Source of the DNA: Methylococcales bacterium
GTDB taxonomy: Bacteria; Pseudomonadota; Gammaproteobacteria; Methylococcales; Methylomonadaceae
Direction: 5' to 3'
DNA length: 64,000 nucleotides
Assembly (NCBI GenBank): GCA_026399015.1
Contig: JAPLRS010000033.1
Location: 31,525 to 95,524, forward strand
In this document: piece by piece, positions 9,543 to 17,320 of the stretch
Numbering within the stretch: the first letter of the stretch is position 1
How the letters are laid out: every line of letters starts with the position of its first letter
Program-made: the position numbers and the translations under genes
The notes under the pieces: generated by a model
What the model saw: the letters and a program-made list of their open reading frames with translations, nothing else
Database searches by the model: none
What the model was told of the DNA's origin: nothing

Positions 9543-9603
9543 GAAAGTATCCCGCTTTTGCCCTATTTAACACCCCTTCAATGAACAACCACCAAAACAA
9601 TAA

Positions 9604-9738
9604 GATTCCTTGTTAAATGGCCGTGCCGAAATACTAGTTACATTAAATATTGCTGATTTTGTTCCCGCCAGTCAGTTTCGACTGCCGGTATTAACGCCAG
9701 GTGCATTTTTGCGCCAATTACAAGAGGAGAACACCTGA
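9604..9738 (+). pseudogene. C-terminal remnant of a PIN-family toxin gene
   Basis: Reading back from the TGA that overlaps the antitoxin ATG (TGATG) gives a frame of about 44 codons with no start. It includes the segments AEILVTLNIADF, FRLPVLTPGAFL and RQLQEEN. This matches the C-terminus of COG1569-type PIN endoribonuclease toxins (pattern VTHNxxDF ... VLTPxEFL), including the last active-site aspartate. The N-terminal two thirds are absent: an in-frame stop at 9601 and then the tRNA terminator follow upstream. The toxin is therefore broken while the coupled antitoxin stays open. The family call rests on pattern only. Confidence 0.65.
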
Positions 9739-9977
9739 TGACCAATTATGCACTCCGTGTTCCGGAATCATTATTTACCTATGCACGAAAGATTGCAGAA
9801 GAAGAGCATGTATCTATGAATCAATTTTTTGTCATGGCTATTGCCGAAAAAGTTTCTGCATTAAAAACTGAGACCTATTTCTATGAACGACAATCTCGTG
9901 GCGAAATCAACGCATTTGATACATGGCTATCATCAAGCCCTGATAAAGAGCCAATTCTAGGTGATGAACTAAATTGA
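9738..9977 (+). CDS. Ribbon-helix-helix antitoxin (HicB-like / CopG-like)
   Basis: A 79-residue protein that begins MTNYALRVPESLFTYARKIA and continues SMNQFFVMAIAEKVSAL. This is the beta-strand plus two-helix ribbon-helix-helix fold of antitoxins annotated HicB-family or CopG-like. Such proteins bind DNA as dimers to autoregulate, and neutralise a partner toxin through the C-terminal part (here about 45-79). It has a good Shine-Dalgarno (AAGAGGAGAA), and its ATG overlaps the stop of the PIN-toxin remnant. With the toxin truncated it is an orphan antitoxin. It lies inside the tRNA-derived direct repeats. Confidence 0.75.
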   Translation: MTNYALRVPESLFTYARKIAEEEHVSMNQFFVMAIAEKVSALKTETYFYERQSRGEINAFDTWLSSSPDKEPILGDELN

Positions 9978-9987
9978 AGCATATATT

Positions 9988-10050
9988 CCGAGGCGCCATA
10001 GAATTCTAAGCGCTTACGCCGATTGCGAAGCTCTTTTTTTATGCCTGAAA
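9988..10050 (+). repeat. 63-bp direct repeat, copy 2
   Basis: Repeats the tRNA-Leu acceptor end, CCA region (here GCC) and terminator, 508 bp after copy 1. The hairpin (10008-10040) has AAGCGCTT instead of AAGAGCTT, so one stem pair is lost, but the T-tract is kept. It starts 11 bp after the antitoxin stop and may serve as its terminator. Confidence 0.95.
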
Positions 10051-10213
10051 TTACTTGGTAACCCTTGGGCAAATTTCAGAACCTGATCTAAAGTAATAAA
10101 CAGCAATACCTGCCCTGCCCCTTTAAAATAAATATCAAAAGCAAAAGAAGACCAACATTAGCTGTCTTTACTATTTCCTAAACATTCCCTCATCTAAACA
10201 TTTTGGTTAGACA

Positions 10214-10237
10214 TAAAAAAACCCCAGTTAAGGGGCT
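10214..10237 (-). terminator. Terminator of the collagen-like gene cluster
   Basis: On the minus strand CCCCTTAACTGGGG is followed by seven T residues. It lies 27 bp past the end of the last gene of the secreted-protein cluster. Compact stem with a 6-base loop. Confidence 0.75.
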
Positions 10238-10263
10238 TGATTTAAACTATTTATTAATATTAT

Positions 10264-10632
10264 TTATAAAGCAGATTCATTTACACATTCAACCCCATAA
10301 AGTGAGGGATCACCTTGAATAAGACATTGCGTGACTGTACCAGTTAGTAGATTAGTAATAACTGCAAATTTTGGATCGAACTGCCCACCGACAATTGACA
10401 ATTGAGCGTTACCTAATAATTTAGATTTTGGTGCAGCACCTATGTTTTTACATTGGGGGATATATTGATCACTATAGTGCGCAGTGTTACATTGAGTAAT
10501 TACACCACTAATCAAATTCAACATGACCACACCCCCGTTCCATTGCGCTTGTAAATACTTTCCCGTCGCATAACTTAGTTCGCACAAGCTTAATAACAGA
10601 ACAATTAAAATTAAATAGTATCTTTTATTCAT
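10264..10632 (-). CDS. Small exported protein with two Cys-containing repeats, unknown function
   Basis: From the ATG at 10632 the product is 122 residues, with a signal peptide (MNKRYYLILIVLLLSLCELS, cleavage likely after YA). The mature part has two similar halves: MLNLISGVITQC and ITNLLTGTVTQC, each followed about 13 residues later by another cysteine. This gives four cysteines and suggests two disulfide-linked units. The frame is open upstream to a TTG, but the signal peptide favours the ATG. I do not recognise a named family. It follows the collagen-like gene by about 47 bp and ends before a terminator, so it is probably the last gene of that cluster. Confidence 0.7.
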   Translation of the reverse strand: MNKRYYLILIVLLLSLCELSYATGKYLQAQWNGGVVMLNLISGVITQCNTAHYSDQYIPQCKNIGAAPKSKLLGNAQLSIVGGQFDPKFAVITNLLTGTVTQCLIQGDPSLYGVECVNESAL

Positions 10633-10679
10633 AAAATGTAATATCAATTCTTTGGTAAAAATTTAGGTTTAAGAAATAG

Positions 10680-11699
10680 TTAAAAAGCCCGCACCGCACG
10701 CGCTAGGCCAACATCGCTCTTACTGCCGACAAGCTGTATAAAGTCAACATGGAAGCCCTGCAACCACGCACCGCCGCTATCGAACTCCGAAGAACTCCAG
10801 TAGGCGCTAAAAGCATAAAACCCACCTACAACGGATCTTTGAGTATACAATAAGTTAAGCTCATCCTTAGAAGGCAAGTACCAATCACTGTAGCCATTAA
10901 GCACATAAGCATCAACAATTTTAGCTACGGTATTAGCTTCACTACAGCCGTTAACTATCGCAGCAGTATTCGCAGCGCCTGTGCCTATTGCTGTGCCCTG
11001 AGCCCCAGCAATTGAAGTCCCATAGCAGCCCCACGCCACATAAGCACCATTATTTACATCTGCTGGAGCAACTTCTAAGCCATGTAATCCACCATCTGTT
11101 ACATAAAACACCTTTCCTCCAGCTGGGCCAGTTTCACCAATTGTATAAGGACTGGTACCTGGACAATAATATAAAACCCAAGTAGGTACACCTTCACATA
11201 AAGCTAGCGTCGGTTTAATGTTTGGATCTGGCTGGATTACCGGCACTACTTGCCATTGAGTGCCATCCCAATACTGCATATCCCCAACATTATTACCAGC
11301 TTGTGGTAATCCTGCAGGACCTCTTGGGCCTTGTAACCCCTGAATGCCTTGTTCACCTTGAATGCCTTGTGGACCAGCTAATCCCTGAATTCCTTGCTCA
11401 CCTTTAGCACCGGTATCGCCCTTAGGTCCTTGAATCCCTTGAACACCATTCAACCCCGTAATCACACTCCCCAACAACTTCCATTTATCAGTATTGGCAC
11501 TTACAGACTTATTCTTGTTCTTAATGATCGCAATATAAGTCTGATCTTTTTCAGTGATCAAACTACCAACAGGATAGGTGGTATTAGCATTCCAAGTTCC
11601 GTAGTAGGGGCCGAGATTGATGGCAGCTTGAGCGGTTGATGTTAGCAATTTGAACGCTATTGCTAATATTATTGCGCTTTTAACATAGATATTTCGCAT
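10680..11699 (-). CDS. Exported collagen-like protein with Lcl-type C-terminal domain
   Basis: A 339-residue secreted protein. Signal peptide: about 1-25 (ending STAQA). Residues about 29-73 resemble a carbohydrate-binding module of the chitin-binding type (GTWNANTTYPVGSLITEKDQ ... DKWKLLG). A run of Gly-X-Y triplets follows (about 78-135; GPKGDTGAKGEQGIQG and similar), the collagen-like stalk. The C-terminal half (about 190-339) resembles the DUF1566/Lcl domain, with GPAGGKVFYV, DWYLPSKDELNLLY, YWSSSEF and the final ARAVRAF. Lcl in Legionella binds sulfated polysaccharides and promotes biofilm, so an adhesive role is inferred here. It is 36 bp from a second collagen-like gene upstream. Confidence 0.85.
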   Translation of the reverse strand: MRNIYVKSAIILAIAFKLLTSTAQAAINLGPYYGTWNANTTYPVGSLITEKDQTYIAIIKNKNKSVSANTDKWKLLGSVITGLNGVQGIQGPKGDTGAKGEQGIQGLAGPQGIQGEQGIQGLQGPRGPAGLPQAGNNVGDMQYWDGTQWQVVPVIQPDPNIKPTLALCEGVPTWVLYYCPGTSPYTIGETGPAGGKVFYVTDGGLHGLEVAPADVNNGAYVAWGCYGTSIAGAQGTAIGTGAANTAAIVNGCSEANTVAKIVDAYVLNGYSDWYLPSKDELNLLYTQRSVVGGFYAFSAYWSSSEFDSGGAWLQGFHVDFIQLVGSKSDVGLARAVRAF

Positions 11700-11735
11700 G
11701 TTTATATTTGGTAACTTAAGATTATTATGACTTTG

Positions 11736-12599
11736 CTATTCAAACTTTAATGGCGCTTGAATAGGTAATACAAAAGGAAGATTCACAGGAGTGAAGCTAT
11801 AAGTTGCGTAAGAAATTGTTGGATCAATTACGCTCGGATTATCAATTGTTTGTGAATGCACACAATTTACCGTAAATGGAGGACCATATACTTTTTTCCC
11901 ATTAACAATACTAATGGTGCCACGTCTAATTAAATAGTCATTAATATAAGGGAAAGTTACGCATGTATTTGAAGAAACAATCTCATAATATGCATCGACA
12001 CCGTCTACAGCATCATGGCAAATTCCTATATCCGTTAGTGTTGCAACAATAGGGGGTAGAACTTTCTTAATTACAACACCATAGCCTTGATTCAACGGAA
12101 TAATAACGTTGCCCGTAATCTTTACATTTGGCTTTTCTAAGATTGGATTACCACTGCAATCATTTGTCGTATAGTTAGCACTTTGTGTATAAAGTGTGTC
12201 ATCAAATAAACTCGTGTAATCTACCTGATCAGGCTGAACCACATTAATATTGCCTACACCATCTTCCTGCAAATTCATAAACAATCCTAAAGCTGGGATA
12301 TGGACGGCCATACTGTCAAATGAACCCAAAAAACCAACCAAATCCCCTAAATACTGCGCACCACTATCATATACGCCCAATCCGCCCTTAAGGCCTTTTG
12401 CACCTGCGGGTCCAACTTCTCCTGTCTCACCCTTCAGACCTTGAATCCCTTGAGGTCCTCTTTCGCCCTTTTCACCTTTTGGCCCCGCAGGTCCTCTTGG
12501 ACCAACTGGCCCTTGGGGACCAACTGCCTCTGCCATATTACTAACAACAATACTTGAAGATAAAAGCGCTATAACTGCAATGTGTTTTAGTTTGATCAT
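11736..12599 (-). CDS. Exported collagen-like protein
   Basis: A 287-residue protein with a signal peptide ([20 protein letters not shown], cleavage about residue 25). At once follows a collagen-like Gly-X-Y stretch of about 49 residues ([20 protein letters not shown] and on to GLKGGLG). The remaining 210 residues are a globular domain I do not recognise, with five cysteines or so and many beta-prone segments. It is probably the first gene of a three-gene unit with the Lcl-like protein and the small Cys-repeat protein. No Shine-Dalgarno is obvious. Its role on the cell surface is inferred from export and the collagen-like stalk. Confidence 0.8.
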   Translation of the reverse strand: MIKLKHIAVIALLSSSIVVSNMAEAVGPQGPVGPRGPAGPKGEKGERGPQGIQGLKGETGEVGPAGAKGLKGGLGVYDSGAQYLGDLVGFLGSFDSMAVHIPALGLFMNLQEDGVGNINVVQPDQVDYTSLFDDTLYTQSANYTTNDCSGNPILEKPNVKITGNVIIPLNQGYGVVIKKVLPPIVATLTDIGICHDAVDGVDAYYEIVSSNTCVTFPYINDYLIRRGTISIVNGKKVYGPPFTVNCVHSQTIDNPSVIDPTISYATYSFTPVNLPFVLPIQAPLKFE

Positions 12600-12964
12600 A
12601 ATTTAGATTGTTTTAAGTTTGCGTTTGAATAAGATTAAACTTAGGCCAGACAGGAATAGCCATTGTTAAAAATCTATTACCCATGAAATACTCAATATTT
12701 AATTGTAAGGGAGGTGGATAATTATGAGTATTAAATAATAATATTGTTATTTGATAAAGGATTATCTTTAGAAAAGTGAAGTATTTAGTATCATAAAACC
12801 GTAACAATATATTAATTTATGGATGACATCTGCAATTAATGATAAATAAATTATTGTGGAGTGGTTAACAAATACAATGTTATTGGTTTATTATGTCGAT
12901 ACAATTTACTGGGATATCAAACCCTGTGACTATGTAACAGTAAAATTATTAGCCAGGAAAACAC
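12600..12964. other. Intergenic region between divergent genes
   Basis: 365 AT-rich bases between the start of the collagen-like gene and the DUF2628 gene. It must hold both promoters, but I find no convincing -35/-10 pair, operator or conserved RNA. A short minus-strand frame exists but looks like chance. Confidence 0.6.
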
Positions 12965-13330
12965 ATGAATCAATTTAAAGTTTTTAAACACCCAGTTGGA
13001 ACAATAGAAGCTGTTAAGCAGGGTTGGTGTTGGCCAGCATTTTTTTTCGGTTTTATGTGGGCATTATTTTCTAAGATGTGGGCAATTGGCTTAAGTGTTA
13101 TAGCCTTAATTTTTTTGATTGGAGTGGTTACCGGACCCGATATATCAGACGGTGCAAATGGTTTTATCAATCTTTGTGGGTTTATATTAGCAATTGTTTT
13201 CGGACTTAAAGGCAACGCATGGAGAGAGGAAAATCTTCGTTCTAGAGGCTTTGATCTGATTGATACGGTTACAGAATCGAATAAAGATGGCGCTATTGCA
13301 TTAGCATTGAAGAATATAGTAGCCCATTAA
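12965..13330 (+). CDS. DUF2628 domain membrane protein
   Basis: A 121-residue protein with the DUF2628 pattern: it opens FKVFKHPVGTIEAVKQGWCW, then PAFFFGFMWALFSKMW, two or three transmembrane segments (residues about 23-57 and 68-81), and ends with GNAWREENLRSRGFDLI. The family is common in bacteria and of unknown function. A Shine-Dalgarno-like CCAGGAAAA precedes the ATG. It stands alone on the plus strand before the decayed repeat region. Confidence 0.8.
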   Translation: MNQFKVFKHPVGTIEAVKQGWCWPAFFFGFMWALFSKMWAIGLSVIALIFLIGVVTGPDISDGANGFINLCGFILAIVFGLKGNAWREENLRSRGFDLIDTVTESNKDGAIALALKNIVAH

Positions 13331-13368
13331 TCGCATCGGTAAATGCAACAGTTGAGGGCTTTTTTACG

Positions 13369-13494
13369 CTAACAGAACACTTCAGAACCATTGATGAGCA
13401 TTTCACTAAGCCGACTGAACCTTTTGCCAAGCTGACTGAACATTTCGCTAAGCCGACTGAACACTCAGCTGAGTCTCCAGAGTGTTCCGTTACT
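13369..13494 (+). repeat. Degenerate 21-bp tandem repeats, left array (six units)
   Basis: Six consecutive 21-base units, such as CCGACTGAACCTTTTGCCAAG and CTGACTGAACATTTCGCTAAG. In one frame each encodes a heptad of the type TEHFAKP or TEPFAKL. The frame has no ATG and stops at 13525, so I treat it as non-coding or decayed. A second, diverged array follows at 13539. Confidence 0.8.
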
Positions 13495-13538
13495 CTGTTT
13501 AAGCGCTACAGAATCATTACTTGTTAGTTTTTATAACG

Positions 13539-13664
13539 CCGGAGTGCTTCGTTAGGTTAGCGGAGCAATCAGTCGTGTTAGCGGAGCATTCATTGAGGTT
13601 GTTGGAGCGCTGTGTTAGGTTGACAGAGTGCTCTGCTAGGTTGATAGAGCACCTGAAAATGACA
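13539..13664 (+). repeat. Degenerate 21-bp tandem repeats, right array (about six units)
   Basis: Units such as GCGGAGCATTCATTGAGGTTG and ACAGAGTGCTCTGCTAGGTTG follow each other with a strict 21-base period. They read as heptads (FVRLAEQ, SVVLAEH, SLRLLER, CVRLTEC, SARLIEH). The frame would need a TTG start and lacks a ribosome site. It is related to the left array but in another frame. The rest of the gap (13665-13974) shows nothing I recognise. Confidence 0.75.
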
Positions 13665-13974
13665 TCTAAACAGTTTCGTATTATTCAGAAACGCTCATTA
13701 GTGTTGGCAAGATGCTCCTCAATAACATGCCATACAGCATAGACGCTATACGCACTTAGTAAAATTATTTTATTAATCCACAAGCCTAAGTCAGGCTTAG
13801 CCTACTTTTATTTACGGTAATCATCAAAATTAAATAACCATAAATATAATTTCTTGTTAAACTGTTTTTCCCAATACTAAATATGCAATTATAGATTTGC
13901 GAGTAAAAATTTAGATATATGCGCGGCTAAAAGAACTTAGAACACCTTAATCATTTAACGCCGATGGTAGAAAA

Positions 13975-15342
13975 ATGAACATAACAAAAAGACCGCACTT
14001 GCCTATAGTTATCGCAGTCACCTTAGGAATGGCACTACCAGTTAACGCAGCAACAAGCTTTAATTCAACCGTGATTTCTGCTACAGGTGAAATCGTCGAT
14101 ATTAGCCCATTGCTCTCAGAGAAAAAACAAGTCATTACACCCAATTCAAGTCTTAATAAACTTGGGGATGCGGGACAAAATGTACATACCAACTTTAAGT
14201 TTATGATTCCACAAGGGGGATTAGATAATCTAAACACCCAAATGAACGTTGCCCTCTTCTCAGGCGTAACAACTACACCTTATCAGGGTTACGGATTTAA
14301 TACCCCTGCTTCCATAGCATGCGCATACAAACTCGTTTCACGTGTCGTTACTGGATGCACCCCCGATGTGGTAACGCTTAACCCGACCGGAGGTAGCAAG
14401 GTCATTGCCATTGTAGCGGCTTACCACTATCCAAATGCCTTGGTTGACCTTACCGTATTTTCCAATCAATTCGGTTTACCTGTTCCCACCACCGACTCCT
14501 TCCAAACTGTGTTTACGAGTGACATTCAACCAGCCAATGATCCATACGGCTGGGAGGTTGAAGAAGCTTTAGACCTGCAATGGGCACATGCCATGGCACC
14601 GGATGCTAAACTGATCTTAGTAGAAGCGGCATCAAACTCATTTAATGATATGAATCTGGCCGTAGATAAAGCCAGCGCTCTAGTGGCAGAGGCAGGCGGT
14701 GGTGAAGTATCTATGAGCTATGGATCTGGCGAATGGCCAACCGAAACCGACTCAGACAATGAAAATCATTACAAAACGGCCAAAGTGGTTTACTTTGCGG
14801 CCAGTGGAGATGATGGGGATCCAAGTTATCCTTGTGTATCACCTAATGTTGTTTGTGTGGGAGGCACAACGCTGCGCAGAAAACCCACAACTAAAGCCTA
14901 TTTTCAAGAGATTGCTTGGCAAGACGGCGGCAGCGGCGTTAGTTCTTATTTCCCAAGACCCGCCTTCCAGAAATCTTTGACTAGCCAAGTAGGCATATTT
15001 CGAGGCGTTCCAGATGTTTCAATAGTTGCTGACCCCGATAGTGGGGTTTGGGTGCATTATTCGCCATCCGATAATAGCACGCCCAGATGGTTAGTCTTAG
15101 GCGGAACAAGTTTGTCATCTGCTCTTTTTGCAGGCATTGTCAATTCTGCGGGACATTTCTACGCATCATCAGACATTCAACATACCAAAATGTATTCAGC
15201 TGGCTTAGGCTCGGCCAGCGCAAGCTATTATAGAAACATTTCTGCAGGCTATTGCGGCCCGTATGTTGGTTGGTCGGCAACATCCGCTAAATGGGATCTC
15301 TGCACTGGCTTAGGTACCCCGCTTGGTAAATCTGGCAAGTAA
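13975..15342 (+). CDS. Exported S53 (sedolisin) serine-carboxyl peptidase
   Basis: A 455-residue protein with a signal peptide (residues 1-25, ending PVNAA). A short propeptide-like region follows (about 30-140), then the subtilisin-fold sedolisin domain. Catalytic residues are visible: E196 and D200 in WEVEEALDLQWAHAMAPDA, the oxyanion aspartate in AASGDDG (279-280), and S379 in GGTSLSSALFAGI. Sedolisins cleave proteins at acidic pH, and some (kumamolisin-As) degrade collagen. In the C-terminal calcium site the usual D-I-T-x-G is N-I-S-A-G here (about 421), while WDLCTGLG is kept, so calcium binding may be altered. It is convergent with recD, 13 bp apart, and close to the collagen-like genes. 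Confidence 0.88.
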   Translation: MNITKRPHLPIVIAVTLGMALPVNAATSFNSTVISATGEIVDISPLLSEKKQVITPNSSLNKLGDAGQNVHTNFKFMIPQGGLDNLNTQMNVALFSGVTTTPYQGYGFNTPASIACAYKLVSRVVTGCTPDVVTLNPTGGSKVIAIVAAYHYPNALVDLTVFSNQFGLPVPTTDSFQTVFTSDIQPANDPYGWEVEEALDLQWAHAMAPDAKLILVEAASNSFNDMNLAVDKASALVAEAGGGEVSMSYGSGEWPTETDSDNENHYKTAKVVYFAASGDDGDPSYPCVSPNVVCVGGTTLRRKPTTKAYFQEIAWQDGGSGVSSYFPRPAFQKSLTSQVGIFRGVPDVSIVADPDSGVWVHYSPSDNSTPRWLVLGGTSLSSALFAGIVNSAGHFYASSDIQHTKMYSAGLGSASASYYRNISAGYCGPYVGWSATSAKWDLCTGLGTPLGKSGK

Positions 15343-15355
15343 ACTATTGCCCATA

Positions 15356-17320
15356 TCAACCCACGCAACTGACTTTTAAGGCTTCAGTAAATATACCGGC
15401 TTTAGTTTCTATTAAGCTAAAGTTTTCTTTAGCGCGGGTAATGCCGGTATAAATAAGTTCTCGGGTTAATACCCGACTCATGGTGTCTGGTAACACTAAA
15501 GCCACATGATTAAACTCTGAGCCTTGCGATTTATGCACGGTCATGGCATAAGCCGTTTCTACATTGGGTAAGCGTAAGGGCGACACCCAATGTAAACCAT
15601 CGACATGTTCTTTATCATTCGCCGGAAACACTACCCGCAATTTATCGGTATGATCTTTTAGCGCGATACCGATATCGCCATTCATTAAATCCAGCGTGTA
15701 ATCATTATTAGTTATCATCACTGGGCGGGCTTCGTACCATAAATCCGCTTTAGCATCTTTTAGCAACCATTGCTGTATCCGCTCATTTAAACCCTCAACA
15801 CCCCACTGCCCTTTACGCAAGGCACACAACACCTGAAAAGTATCAAAGGCTTTTAGCACTTGTTTAGCCCACGCATTAATCACCGTAGGGTCATTAGATT
15901 TTGGCCGCTGTTTAATAATCGCTCGATAATAACCATACCCCTGACAAAGCTCTGGCACAGCGGCTGATTTTTCACCTGAATTGGCCAAAACCAACTGTTT
16001 TAATAACTCATCCGCTGACTCTGCGCTGGGCTTATTAGATATCGCACTGGCATCACCTGAAATTAAGGGGTGTAAATCCGTAAATGTTGGATCATCTAAA
16101 ATCTGCTGGGCTTTTACAACATCACCGGCATTAACTACAGCCGCTAGATTACCAATACCACTGTCTTTATTAAATCGATAACTGTGTTGCAAAATAACCG
16201 TTTGTTGATTGATGGCTTGATTAGCGCTTAAGGATTTAGCGGTTGCAAAATCTTCCTGCGCATAGTCTTTAAGCCACGCTTTTGTGTCTGCATCATAGGC
16301 TACCTCGATAGCGCCTTGACATAAATCTCCCAGCACCGACCCTGCTTCTACCGACGCCAATTGATCTTTATCTCCCAATAAAATCAAGGTGGCTTTTTCG
16401 GGTAAGGCGTCTAACAGGGCCGCCATCATCTCTAAATCAATCATAGAGGCCTCGTCTACAATCACAATATCCGCCACTAATGGATTATGCCGATGATGAT
16501 TAAACTGCCGCGTATTTGAGCGTGTACCTAATAAGCGATGCAAGGTACTGGCTTTAGTGGGCATTAAGGCTTTAATGTCCTCAGCTACCTTTAAATCTGC
16601 AATCGCTTTATTAATAGACTCACTGACGCGCGCCGCCGCTTTACCCGTGGGTGCGGCTAATAAGATATTTAAGCGATGTGCCTCAGGCGCTTCTGCTTGC
16701 AACAACTGCACTAAGATAGCCAACAACTTGGTCAGCGTAGTCGTTTTACCGGTCCCTGGCCCACCGGTAATAATACTAAACCGTGCTCGTAAGGCTAAAA
16801 CACAGGCCACTTTTTGCCAATCCGGTTGCTGATCTGTATTAGCAAATAACTGGGTAATTTGCGCTTTTAATTCAGCGGGTAACTGTGTTCTACACGGTTG
16901 CAATCTTTGCTGAATGCCTAGATCAACCAACTGCTGACACTGCCAAAAGCGTCTTAAATATAAACGCTGTCCAGACAATACCAAAGGTGTACTGCCCTCC
17001 CCTAAACTGACTACCGATGTATTGCTTAAACTCGCTATCCACTCTTGCAAGGCCGTGGCTTTTAGTTTTACTAAACTGGCATCCACGCATTGTTCTTCTG
17101 TCGTGCTACTCATGCCTAAGACAGTTTCAAAGCTTTGGCTTAACTTCGCTAAATCTAAATACACTTCACCTAAGTTAAATTGCTGACTCACTAAAGCACT
17201 GGCCCACAACAACAGGTCTGTCGCGTTGGGTTCTTGTTGAGCAATAAAATTAACAAAGGCTCGGTCGGTATGGCTTAACCACGCATATTTAAGCCATGTT
17301 TTGATTTGTGCATCAATCAT
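15356..17320 (-). CDS. recD: Exodeoxyribonuclease V subunit alpha RecD
   Basis: RecD is the 5'-3' helicase of the RecBCD enzyme, which processes double-strand breaks for RecA and degrades linear DNA. The 654-residue product has Walker A GGPGTGKTTTL (about 186-196), the DEAD-like IVDEASMIDLEMM, LLGDKDQLASVEAG, and the C-terminal UvrD-like block AYAMTVHKSQGSEF with the ending VLTRELIYTGITRAKENFSL. Length is slightly above the E. coli protein. Its start overlaps the recB stop (ATGA), so the three subunits are translationally coupled. Confidence 0.97.
   Translation of the reverse strand: MIDAQIKTWLKYAWLSHTDRAFVNFIAQQEPNATDLLLWASALVSQQFNLGEVYLDLAKLSQSFETVLGMSSTTEEQCVDASLVKLKATALQEWIASLSNTSVVSLGEGSTPLVLSGQRLYLRRFWQCQQLVDLGIQQRLQPCRTQLPAELKAQITQLFANTDQQPDWQKVACVLALRARFSIITGGPGTGKTTTLTKLLAILVQLLQAEAPEAHRLNILLAAPTGKAAARVSESINKAIADLKVAEDIKALMPTKASTLHRLLGTRSNTRQFNHHRHNPLVADIVIVDEASMIDLEMMAALLDALPEKATLILLGDKDQLASVEAGSVLGDLCQGAIEVAYDADTKAWLKDYAQEDFATAKSLSANQAINQQTVILQHSYRFNKDSGIGNLAAVVNAGDVVKAQQILDDPTFTDLHPLISGDASAISNKPSAESADELLKQLVLANSGEKSAAVPELCQGYGYYRAIIKQRPKSNDPTVINAWAKQVLKAFDTFQVLCALRKGQWGVEGLNERIQQWLLKDAKADLWYEARPVMITNNDYTLDLMNGDIGIALKDHTDKLRVVFPANDKEHVDGLHWVSPLRLPNVETAYAMTVHKSQGSEFNHVALVLPDTMSRVLTRELIYTGITRAKENFSLIETKAGIFTEALKVSCVG

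Noticed and set aside
9373..9600. Minus-strand frames at 9373-9600 and 9881-10072 sharing an internal peptide
   Set aside because: They arise from the tRNA-derived direct repeats read backwards. The shared peptide reflects the repeat, not a gene family.
12613..12807. Minus-strand frame of 64 codons upstream of the collagen-like gene
   Set aside because: No ribosome site, AT-driven composition, no recognisable family.
13521..13742. Plus-strand frame with heptads (LAEQ, LAEH, LLER) starting at TTG
   Set aside because: It encodes the 21-bp repeats but lacks a ribosome site and a normal start. I list the DNA as a repeat instead of a gene.
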